A stretch of DNA of 5,510 bases from Candidatus Babeliales bacterium (GCA_016763165.1 JAESUJ010000029.1:1-5510), one strand, 5' to 3'. Shown: positions 1 to 5,353, numbered from the stretch's first letter. Made by a program: numbers and translations. Notes: a model not told the origin generated them from the sequence alone.

Positions 1-3
1 CTT

Positions 4-1785
4 TTATTTTTTATCTTTTGAAACAATTTTAATGTGCAAATCTTTCAACTGAGCTTCATCAACTGATGAAGGCGTATCCATCAATGGGCAAATACCACGC
101 TGATTTTTTGGAAATGCGATAACTTCACGGATAGAATCGGTATTAGCAAATAACATAATCAGACGATCAACACCGAATGCAACACCACCATGCGGCGGAA
201 AACCAAACTGTTGAGCTTCTAGTAAAAATCCAAATTTATCTTGAACCATCGCTTTATCCATGCCCAAAACTTCAAAAACATCTGATTGAGTTTCTGCATC
301 AAAAATACGAATTGAACCACCACCAAGCTCTTCACCATTGCAGACTAAATCATACGCACGTGCATACACTTTCCCTGGTTCTTTTTCTTTCCATTCTTTT
401 TCCGGCGCCGTAAATGGATGATGCATTGCTTGCCAACGCTTATTCTCTTCGTCCCATTCAAACATAGGAAAATGAGTAATCCAGAATATATTCCATGCTG
501 ATGTATCAATTAATTCAAACTTTTTACCCATTTCAAGACGGATTTTTCCAAGTATACTCCATGCTGATTGATATTCACCTGCAACTAAAAAGAGAGTATC
601 TTTAACGGTTAAATCTTTATATATTTTCTGTGCCTGCGAGAAGAAATCGGCTGGTAGAAATTTAGAAACTGGTGAATCAGGAGTTCCATCTTCATGAAAT
701 CGAATATATAAAAGACCTTGAGCACCCAAGCTTTTAGTCACAAAGTTAACCCATCCATCAAGCTCAGACCGTGCAAAAGATCGATTTTTAACTAACAGCG
801 CGCCAATTTTACCACCCTTGTCGATTGTTTTTTTTAAAAACATTAAAGTTGTGTCAGCAAATAATGAAGTCGCTTCATGAATTGGCATATCAAACCGCAT
901 GTCTGGCTTATCAGAACCATATTTTTTGAAAACATCATCATACCGATGTTTCTCAAATGTTTCTGGCAGATCAACAGATAAAAACTTCTTCCATAAGCGA
1001 CGCATCAATTGCTCACTCATTTTTTGAACATGATCTTCGGAAACAAAAGACATCTCAATATCAAGCTGTGTGAATTCTGGTTGACGATTCGCCCTCAAGT
1101 CCTCATCACGAAAACAACGAGCTATCTGGAAATATCTGTCCATTCCTGATGCCATCAACAACTGCTTGTAAACCTGAGGTGACTGTGGCAGTGCATAAAA
1201 ATGTTCCGGTGCTAAACGACTTGGAACTAAAAAGTCTCGTGCGCCCTCTGGAGTACTTTTTGAAAGAATTGGTGTTTCAATTTCATAAAAATTTTCTGCA
1301 TTGAAAAACTGTCTCATCTCAAATAAAACATCATGACGCATTTTAATTTTTTGATGCATCTCAGGACGACGCAAATCAAGATATCGATGCTTCAAGCGAA
1401 GTTCTTCATCAACTTTATCTGCTTCATCAAGCTGGAATGGCAATGCTTTACAAGTAGCTAAAATTTCCAACTTTTCAACATAGACTTCTATTGAACCGGT
1501 TGGAATTTTTTTATTAATCGCTTCATCACCACGCTTAACAACAGAGCCATGCACAAAAATAACAAATTCAGATCGAATGCTGTGTGCTTGCTCCATGCAG
1601 ATCGCAGCTGTAAAATCTGGATTGCAAATCAATTGTACAATTCCTGTTCGATCACGCAAATCAATAAAAATCACTCCACCATGATCACGTCGACGATGGA
1701 CCCAGCCTGCAAGTTGAATTTTCTTACCAACAAACTCCTTGGGTACCTGCCCGCAGCCCATGCTTCGTTCTTGATTTTCCATCAT
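4..1785 (-). CDS. aspS: Aspartyl-tRNA synthetase, bacterial type, probably non-discriminating
   Basis: Charges tRNA-Asp with aspartate in the cytoplasm (class II synthetase). The predicted protein is 593 aa, the normal bacterial length. Seen in order: an N-terminal OB-fold anticodon-binding domain (about 18-109) with GWVHRRRDHGG; the catalytic core with QSPQ (201-204); class II motif 2 around FRDEDLRANRQPEFTQLD (225-242); a bacterial GAD-type insert (about 282-420); HHPF (455-458); GGGS (488-491); and motif 3 GGVAFGVDRLIML (533-545) with its arginine at 542. Start choice: the frame is open up to a GTG at 1803, but a GAGG site lies 5 nt before the ATG at 1785 and 8 nt before a second ATG at 1782, so one of these is the real start. 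The GTG would place the SD inside the gene. The His in RDHGG is the residue I associate with synthetases that also charge tRNA-Asn. The stop is at 4-6 and the terminator, if any, lies outside the window. Confidence 0.96.
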   Translation of the reverse strand: MMENQERSMGCGQVPKEFVGKKIQLAGWVHRRRDHGGVIFIDLRDRTGIVQLICNPDFTAAICMEQAHSIRSEFVIFVHGSVVKRGDEAINKKIPTGSIEVYVEKLEILATCKALPFQLDEADKVDEELRLKHRYLDLRRPEMHQKIKMRHDVLFEMRQFFNAENFYEIETPILSKSTPEGARDFLVPSRLAPEHFYALPQSPQVYKQLLMASGMDRYFQIARCFRDEDLRANRQPEFTQLDIEMSFVSEDHVQKMSEQLMRRLWKKFLSVDLPETFEKHRYDDVFKKYGSDKPDMRFDMPIHEATSLFADTTLMFLKKTIDKGGKIGALLVKNRSFARSELDGWVNFVTKSLGAQGLLYIRFHEDGTPDSPVSKFLPADFFSQAQKIYKDLTVKDTLFLVAGEYQSAWSILGKIRLEMGKKFELIDTSAWNIFWITHFPMFEWDEENKRWQAMHHPFTAPEKEWKEKEPGKVYARAYDLVCNGEELGGGSIRIFDAETQSDVFEVLGMDKAMVQDKFGFLLEAQQFGFPPHGGVAFGVDRLIMLFANTDSIREVIAFPKNQRGICPLMDTPSSVDEAQLKDLHIKIVSKDKK

Positions 1786-1790
1786 TAATT

Positions 1791-1794
1791 CCTC
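1791..1794 (-). promoter_or_regulatory. Ribosome binding site that sets the aspS start
   Basis: GAGG on the minus strand lies 5 nt upstream of the ATG at 1785 and 8 nt upstream of the ATG at 1782. It argues against the in-frame GTG at 1803, which has no comparable site in front of it. Which of the two tandem ATGs is used cannot be decided from the sequence. Confidence 0.75.
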
Positions 1795-1833
1795 TGTTTG
1801 CACTATATTTTTAATAACTTTTCAATCGCCAAT

Positions 1834-1862
1834 AGTATAGCTATTTTTTATGATTTATGCAA
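1834..1862 (-). promoter_or_regulatory. Sigma70-type promoter for aspS
   Basis: On the minus strand, a -35 box TTGCAT (1857-1862) and a -10 box TATACT (1834-1839) are separated by exactly 17 nt. Transcription would begin near 1827, giving a leader of about 40 nt before the ATG at 1785. It lies back to back with the rightward promoter at 1926-1955. Read by eye from the consensus. Confidence 0.6.
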
Positions 1863-1925
1863 AATAGAGAAATTGTATAAAAACTTCAAAAACCTCTCCG
1901 TTAAAGGCGATGTTCAGACATTCAT

Positions 1926-1939
1926 TTGACAACAGTCAA
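1926..1939. repeat. Short inverted repeat over the -35 box, possible operator
   Basis: TTGAC, a 4-nt spacer (AACA), then GTCAA form a perfect 5-bp inverted repeat whose left arm is most of the -35 box. A regulator bound here would block the promoter at 1926-1955. The repeat is short enough to be chance and no regulator gene is in the window. Confidence 0.25.
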
Positions 1940-1955
1940 CCTCTCTTCGTATACT
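1926..1955 (+). promoter_or_regulatory. Near-consensus sigma70 promoter for the HI0074-family/ABC ATPase operon
   Basis: A perfect -35 box TTGACA (1926-1931) and a -10 box TATACT (1950-1955) are separated by 18 nt. Transcription would start near 1962, about 60 nt before the ATG at 2022. The TTG of the -35 box is also the first possible in-frame start of the downstream reading frame. Since a -35 element cannot be inside its own message, this promoter supports the start at 2022. It is the best promoter in the window. Confidence 0.68.
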
Positions 1956-2021
1956 TTACCGAGTTCAATTAAAATTAATAAAACAACCTCAACTAAAAAC
2001 TCAAAAATAGAAAGTTTTTAT

Positions 2022-2450
2022 ATGAAAAAAGTACTGACTGCATTCAAAAAACTACAAAAAGTACTTGGGTCTCTCAAAAAAGTTTACCTAGAAGTGGTAG
2101 ACAAAGACCAAGTTATCATTGATGCAACAATTCAGCGATTTAGATTTACTACCGAACTTTTTTGGAAATTTTTGCAAGAATATTTTCGTACAAAGGAAGT
2201 TTATATAGATTATCCTAAAGATGTTTTGAAACAAGCATACGCCTCTCGCATCATTAATGATGAAAAAATGTGGATACAGATATTCGAAGATAAAAAGCTT
2301 ATACCCTATACCTACAATGAAGAACTTGCTCATCAAATATTCAAACGAATTCAAAGATACGTTCCTGAAATACAATCTACTGTCGACAAAATTAAAAAAG
2401 AACTTTTGCCAGAAATAAAACTAGAAAACCACGAGCCTGAGGGAAGATAG
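2022..2450 (+). CDS. HI0074-family protein (nucleotidyltransferase substrate-binding, HEPN-related), orphan, with altered R-x4-H motif
   Basis: Predicted 142 aa, all helical in character, no signal peptide, so cytoplasmic. The order of motifs matches the HI0074-type family: an N-terminal amphipathic helix (1-25), then IQRFRFTTELFWKFLQEY (37-54), then YPKDVLKQAY (64-73), then EDKKLIPYTYNEELAHQIFKRI (89-110). The family normally works with a small MNT-type nucleotidyltransferase encoded next door, as HI0073/HI0074 or as toxin-antitoxin-like pairs; no such gene is in this window. The usual family segment, as I recall it, reads EDRNLTSHTYDEE; here R is K91 and H is Y96, so the R-x4-H pattern tied to HEPN ribonuclease activity is missing. 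Start: the frame opens at 1926, but that TTG is the -35 box of a strong promoter, so the ATG at 2022 is preferred; its SD (AGAAAG, 7 nt upstream) is weak. The stop codon abuts the next ATG. Family assignment is confident, function is not. Confidence 0.83.
   Translation: MKKVLTAFKKLQKVLGSLKKVYLEVVDKDQVIIDATIQRFRFTTELFWKFLQEYFRTKEVYIDYPKDVLKQAYASRIINDEKMWIQIFEDKKLIPYTYNEELAHQIFKRIQRYVPEIQSTVDKIKKELLPEIKLENHEPEGR
2439..2443 (+). promoter_or_regulatory. Ribosome binding site inside the upstream gene, translational coupling
   Basis: GAGGG lies in the last codons of the HI0074-family gene, 7 nt before the ATG at 2451. With the stop at 2448-2450 directly touching that ATG, ribosomes ending on the first gene can restart on the second, which suggests the two proteins are made together from one message. 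Confidence 0.65.
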
Positions 2451-3179
2451 ATGAATAATCTACTGACCAATGAAAGCATCCGATTACATGCTGATAATTT
2501 AAAAATAACCTACATCATCGGTGGAAACAGAATTGAAGCACTCAAGGGAGTCTCTTTTGAAGTTAAAACGGGTGAATTCATAGCAATCACCGGAACATCT
2601 GGATCGGGAAAATCAACGCTTATGCATCTACTTGGCTGTCTTGACGTTCCCACATCAGGTGATTATTTTATTGATGGTGAAAATGTTGCAACTATGAATC
2701 GAGACGAACTTGCTGCTATTCGTAATCAAAAAATTGGATTTATTTTTCAAAAATTCCATCTCCTTCCTGATTTAAATGCGATCGATAACGTCGCTCTACC
2801 ACAATTATACGCAGAAAAACCTGAAGTTGAAGCTCAAAAAAAAGCTATACAAGCTCTTGAGAGCGTACAACTTGGTAGTCGCATCGACCACTTTCCATTT
2901 CAACTATCTGGTGGGCAACAGCAACGCGTTGCTATAGCACGTTCTTTAATCAACGATCCAACGTTACTTCTTGCCGATGAGCCTACAGGAAATCTCGATT
3001 CTGAAACTGGTGAAGCGATTATGAAAATTTTCAAAAAATTAAACAAAGAAAAACAGACAACTATCATCATCGTTACGCATGAGCCCGAAATTGCAGAGCA
3101 AGCAGATCGTATTATCGACTTACGTGATGGACTTATAAAAAGTGATACAAAAATATCAACTTTGCTCTCTATTGTTTAA
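2451..3179 (+). CDS. ABC transporter ATP-binding protein, LolD/MacB/YknY type
   Basis: Cytoplasmic ATPase subunit, 242 aa, normal length for the family. All motifs are present: aromatic A-loop residue Y21, Walker A GTSGSGKST (48-56), Q-loop Q100 in FQKFHLLP, signature LSGGQQQRV (152-160), Walker B LLLADEP with catalytic E177, D-loop GNLD (180-183) and switch H210. LGCLDVPTSG, IGFIFQKFHLLP and NVALPQLY are typical of the LolD/MacB/YknY group, whose members power lipoprotein release from the inner membrane or MacB-type efflux by mechanotransmission through an FtsX-like permease. Telling LolD from MacB or FtsE needs the permease, and none is here: the next gene is on the opposite strand. It is the second gene of the operon starting at 2022. 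Its stop overlaps the stop of the convergent gene. An active ATPase is near certain; the transported substrate is unknown. Confidence 0.92.
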   Translation: MNNLLTNESIRLHADNLKITYIIGGNRIEALKGVSFEVKTGEFIAITGTSGSGKSTLMHLLGCLDVPTSGDYFIDGENVATMNRDELAAIRNQKIGFIFQKFHLLPDLNAIDNVALPQLYAEKPEVEAQKKAIQALESVQLGSRIDHFPFQLSGGQQQRVAIARSLINDPTLLLADEPTGNLDSETGEAIMKIFKKLNKEKQTTIIIVTHEPEIAEQADRIIDLRDGLIKSDTKISTLLSIV

Positions 3180-3772
3180 CAACCAGACAAACATTCAATA
3201 AGAACCTGATCCAACTGATCTCGAACCATACAAGGCAGTCTTACTAAAATATCAATGCTCTTTTTTTTATGATGCACAACTCCATCTTTTGAACCACGAG
3301 GAGAGGTTGATGTTGAATTACCAGCAATAGATTGCAGACAATCTAATAAACAATTTTTCGTCACTTCAATTTCTTCTGCCAATACAACATATCGATCTTC
3401 ATCTCCATCTTTTTTATACTTTAATAATTTCTTCATAGAACCCAAAAGAACACACTTCGCTGCCATAGCAAACCAATCGGTATCATCCAATGTATCTTGA
3501 TCAAGTAAATCAGACCAATCAGCAGTTTCTTCACCTAAAGAAGCAAACAAGTATTGCATCGTCCGCTTCATACCATCTTTCCGATCTGCATTATTGATGC
3601 TATGATACAATCTTACTTGTTCCTGTTTAGACGAAATCATAGCAACCTTTAAAACAACCTGCGGAAGGTTAATGCCTTTCAAGGATCCTTTTGATCCAGA
3701 ACTTGATAGCGCAGCATCCAATGAAGCAGTGCCAAGCAGACTCAGAATCAATACAGCCAATATCCTTCTCAT
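3176..3772 (-). CDS. Secreted six-cysteine protein of unknown function
   Basis: I do not recognise this 198-aa protein. It begins with a clear Sec signal peptide: MRR, a hydrophobic stretch (4-13), and a probable cleavage after SLDA (residue 20), leaving a mature protein of about 178 aa in the periplasm or outside. The rest has no further membrane segment. It is largely helical in appearance, with an acidic middle (81-98, rich in D and E), a Ser/Thr/Gly linker (152-162) and a basic HHKKKS patch (167-172). The six cysteines are at 107, 141, 145, 181, 194 and 198; four form two C-x3-C pairs (141/145 and 194/198), and the last residue of the protein is a cysteine. This pattern is compatible with disulfides stapling helices after export. 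It lies 25 nt downstream of rsmG on the same strand, probably in one transcript. The SD is AGGGAG, 8 nt before the ATG, the spacer being a GA repeat. Confidence 0.72.
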   Translation of the reverse strand: MRRILAVLILSLLGTASLDAALSSSGSKGSLKGINLPQVVLKVAMISSKQEQVRLYHSINNADRKDGMKRTMQYLFASLGEETADWSDLLDQDTLDDTDWFAMAAKCVLLGSMKKLLKYKKDGDEDRYVVLAEEIEVTKNCLLDCLQSIAGNSTSTSPRGSKDGVVHHKKKSIDILVRLPCMVRDQLDQVLIECLSGC

Positions 3773-3783
3773 CTCTCTCTCTC
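3772..3783. repeat. (TC)6 dinucleotide repeat between SD and start codon
   Basis: Twelve bases of alternating T and C, read as (GA)6 on the minus strand, run from the SD of the secreted six-cysteine protein into the first base complement of its start codon. Gain or loss of a unit would shift the SD-to-start spacing by 2 nt. The tract is short, so instability is only a possibility. Confidence 0.6.
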
Positions 3784-3797
3784 CCTTTTATAAAAAC

Positions 3798-4436
3798 TTA
3801 CTTATTTTTAAAAAAAGCTAACTTTCTATTTTTATGTTTCACTTTATAATCAAATGATTTTACAAAGTACTTTTTTACTTTTTCTGCACATTCCCATATG
3901 CTGCTTACCCAATAAACAATTGTTGCATTGCGATACGCAGATGTTGATCTAAACGCTCGAGTCAATTCAACTTCGCCCAATGCTGCTCGTGTTACAAACA
4001 GATCAATCGGCGCTTCTGTTGTTCTGATAAATGTACGCCAATCAAGATCAACAACGTCAACATTGTCAAGATTGAGCATATCAACTAACTCCTTTAAGAA
4101 TAGTTGTTTTTTATAGGTAACTTCAATAAGAATAATTTTTAGGTGTGGATACATGATTTTCAATGGAATTGCTGGAAATCCAGCCCCAGATCCAACATCA
4201 GCAATCATCGAAATAGAAGAAAGATCCATCGAGTTACCCAAAGCTAAAGAATCAACAAAGTGCTGCTGAACAACGCCCGCAAGATTATTGATCGCGGTCA
4301 AGTTATATTTTTCATTTTCTGCAAGTAAAACCTCTGCATACCGCTGAAATTGATGAAGCTGATCTTCGCTCATAGCAATCTCTTTCTGAAATTGAGCCCA
4401 GACGCGTTCTGCTGGTTTTTCTTTTATGTTTGCCAT
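3798..4436 (-). CDS. rsmG: 16S rRNA (guanine-N7)-methyltransferase RsmG (GidB)
   Basis: Methylates N7 of the conserved G527 (E. coli numbering) in the 530 loop of 16S rRNA, using S-adenosylmethionine. Predicted 212 aa, the usual family length. Family signs in order: an N-terminal helical cap with YNLTAI (44-49), HFVDSL (59-64), the SAM-binding loop DVGSGAGFPAIPLKI (80-94), the acidic end of the next strand IILIE (101-105), and the VTRAAL segment (148-153) with the arginine expected to face RNA. The C-terminal part is divergent: where relatives usually have an LKG-like strand, this one reads IVYWVSSIWE (173-182). The ATG at 4436 has a good SD (AAGGAA, 5 nt upstream), so the start is secure. 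mnmG (gidA), a frequent neighbour elsewhere, is not here; rsmG leads a probable two-gene unit with the secreted-protein gene 25 nt downstream. Confidence 0.94.
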   Translation of the reverse strand: MANIKEKPAERVWAQFQKEIAMSEDQLHQFQRYAEVLLAENEKYNLTAINNLAGVVQQHFVDSLALGNSMDLSSISMIADVGSGAGFPAIPLKIMYPHLKIILIEVTYKKQLFLKELVDMLNLDNVDVVDLDWRTFIRTTEAPIDLFVTRAALGEVELTRAFRSTSAYRNATIVYWVSSIWECAEKVKKYFVKSFDYKVKHKNRKLAFFKNK

Positions 4437-4473
4437 TGATATTCCTTATTTTACTGCCCCAAAAATGAACTTG

Positions 4474-4502
4474 TTGCCTTGAAGGGGTAGTTTTTTTATA
4501 CA
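4474..4502 (+). promoter_or_regulatory. Candidate promoter for the secreted protein gene at 4547
   Basis: TTGCCT (4474-4479) and TATACA (4497-4502) with a 17-nt spacer, each matching four of six consensus bases. The position is right, in the 110-bp divergent gap and about 45 nt before the ATG at 4547, but the boxes are mediocre and such matches are frequent in AT-rich DNA. Confidence 0.3.
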
Positions 4503-4531
4503 ATTAAAAATAATAATACGATTTTTAGCAA
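4503..4531 (-). promoter_or_regulatory. Candidate promoter for rsmG
   Basis: On the minus strand, TTGCTA (4526-4531) and TTTAAT (4503-4508) with a 17-nt spacer, giving a leader of about 60 nt before the ATG at 4436. The -10 box lacks the highly conserved second-position A. A second option is TATAAA at 4495-4500, which has no good -35 partner. It abuts the rightward candidate at 4474-4502, so the two would compete. Confidence 0.27.
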
Positions 4532-4535
4532 GGAG
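4530..4535 (+). promoter_or_regulatory. Ribosome binding site that sets the start of the gene at 4547
   Basis: AAGGAG is a strong SD. It is only 2 nt from the in-frame TTG at 4538, too close to serve it, and 11 nt from the ATG at 4547, a little long but usable. This favours ATG 4547. Confidence 0.6.
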
Positions 4536-4546
4536 CTTTGATTATT

Positions 4547-5326
4547 ATGACATATTTTTTAATTCCTGTCATGTCGATTCTGATGACCTTCACCTCATGC
4601 TTTGCCGAAACCAGCCTCATTTTACAACTTGAACATGCTCCTACTCGACTGCTTCGTGCGATTGATAAAAGCTTTTCGGATAAAAAAGCAGCCAATAAAA
4701 TAGAAAACCTCGCGACACACAAACTAGCACATAAGCTTTTTAAAAGAAATATTAAACGAGGCTACTACCCAACATTGAGTGGTTTCCCCGCTTTGTATGC
4801 TGGATACAGCGACTATTCTGATGAGCATGGGATGATTCAGTTCCCCCTTCGACACAAATCACATCGTGTTTTTGTTGCTGTCACTTCAAAAATGGACGTA
4901 CAGACCTTAAATGATAAAACCATCAGCGCTTTATCATTTCCAACTTCAAAAGAAACTTCAGAGAATCAAGAGCCGATTAAAACAATAAAAGCCGAATATT
5001 TCATGCTCGAAAGAAAAAAACTTGGAAACGGAACAATGTTTTGGAATGTACAAAAGGTCGACCTACCTGCAAACAATCAGATGAAAAAGATCAGCATTGT
5101 TCTTTTGACATCACCTAAAAACATTGTCATTCCCACCGGAGATTTCTTCATCGACCCTTCACAACATCAACATTATGTTCTGCCTCCAATCTATGTGATG
5201 GGCAACATTAACCAGGCAAAAGCAATAATTAATGCTGCTTCTATTTTACCATTTTTTGAACCGATTGACCGCACAACAATTAAGACCCCAAACATTGTTA
5301 AACAGAGCATTATTTCTAATCAATAA
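4547..5326 (+). CDS. Secreted protein of unknown function
   Basis: I do not recognise this 259-aa protein as a named family. It starts with a Sec signal peptide: MTYFLIPVMSILMTFTSCFA (1-20), with probable cleavage after CFA before ETS. The cysteine before the cleavage site is not in a proper lipobox, so a lipoprotein is less likely. The mature protein has a basic helical stretch (35-71, many K, R and H), then a Gly/Tyr-rich segment GYYPTLSGFPALYAGYSDYSDEHGM (72-96, key residues G and Y), the strand-rich part FPLRHKSHRVFVAVTSKM (99-116), a polar low-complexity loop (130-146), and alternating strands to a segment ending FFEPID (236-241). After removal of the signal peptide I see no cysteine and no second membrane span. 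The start is ATG 4547, chosen on SD spacing over TTG 4538. It is divergent from rsmG and followed after about 95 nt by the next gene's candidate start signals, so it may be a single-gene unit. Confidence 0.75.
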   Translation: MTYFLIPVMSILMTFTSCFAETSLILQLEHAPTRLLRAIDKSFSDKKAANKIENLATHKLAHKLFKRNIKRGYYPTLSGFPALYAGYSDYSDEHGMIQFPLRHKSHRVFVAVTSKMDVQTLNDKTISALSFPTSKETSENQEPIKTIKAEYFMLERKKLGNGTMFWNVQKVDLPANNQMKKISIVLLTSPKNIVIPTGDFFIDPSQHQHYVLPPIYVMGNINQAKAIINAASILPFFEPIDRTTIKTPNIVKQSIISNQ

Positions 5327-5337
5327 GATTTGCTTCA

Positions 5338-5353
5338 AGAAGAAACATCTTCT
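5338..5353. repeat. Small hairpin after the secreted protein gene
   Basis: AGAAGA, a 4-nt loop AACA, then TCTTCT make a perfect 6-bp stem, 12 nt after the stop at 5326. The stem is AT-rich and no T-run follows on either strand, so it is not a convincing intrinsic terminator. It may stabilise the 3' end of the message or be chance. Confidence 0.3.

Noticed and set aside
177..413. Plus-strand open frame of 78 codons inside aspS
   Set aside because: It lies wholly within the highly conserved catalytic part of aspS on the other strand, has a low-complexity His/Leu-rich translation, and has no SD.
1549..1788. Plus-strand open frame of 79 codons over the 5' end of aspS
   Set aside because: It overlaps the conserved OB-fold domain of aspS in antisense, with no family resemblance and no promoter of its own.
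1891..1945. Direct repeat AACCTCTC at 1891-1898 and 1938-1945 in the divergent control region
   Set aside because: An 8-base repeat in a low-complexity region is readily explained by chance, and it does not align with the promoter boxes in a symmetrical way.
2088..2375. Minus-strand open frame of 95 codons inside the HI0074-family gene
   Set aside because: The Phe/Ile-rich translation is what an antisense reading of Lys- and Glu-rich codons gives; the plus-strand frame matches a known family.
2836..2843. A8 tract in the ABC ATPase gene, with similar 8-base tracts in aspS (828-835) and in the secreted-protein gene (3261-3268), as programmed slippage sites
   Set aside because: All three genes are intact on both sides of the tract, and runs of eight are expected in such AT-rich coding DNA; no stimulatory hairpin or overlapping frame is seen.
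3143..3158. TGATA...TATCA hairpin followed by a T-run on the minus strand, as a terminator for the secreted six-cysteine gene
   Set aside because: The stem is only 5 bp and nearly all AT, too weak to call; it also lies inside the coding end of the ABC ATPase gene.
3786..3795. TTTTATAAAA palindrome as a promoter for the secreted six-cysteine gene
   Set aside because: Its TATAAA would start transcription within a few bases of the start codon, removing the SD, and no -35 box is well placed.
3928..4116. Plus-strand open frame of 62 codons inside rsmG
   Set aside because: Antisense to a well-conserved gene, Ser/Thr-rich low complexity, no SD.
4312..4503. Minus-strand open frame of 63 codons over the start of rsmG
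   Set aside because: It overlaps rsmG in another frame and its translation is basic and featureless; rsmG has the better SD and clear homology.
4525..4722. Minus-strand open frame of 65 codons over the start of the secreted protein gene
   Set aside because: Antisense to the signal-peptide region; the plus-strand frame has a strong SD, a signal peptide and much greater length.
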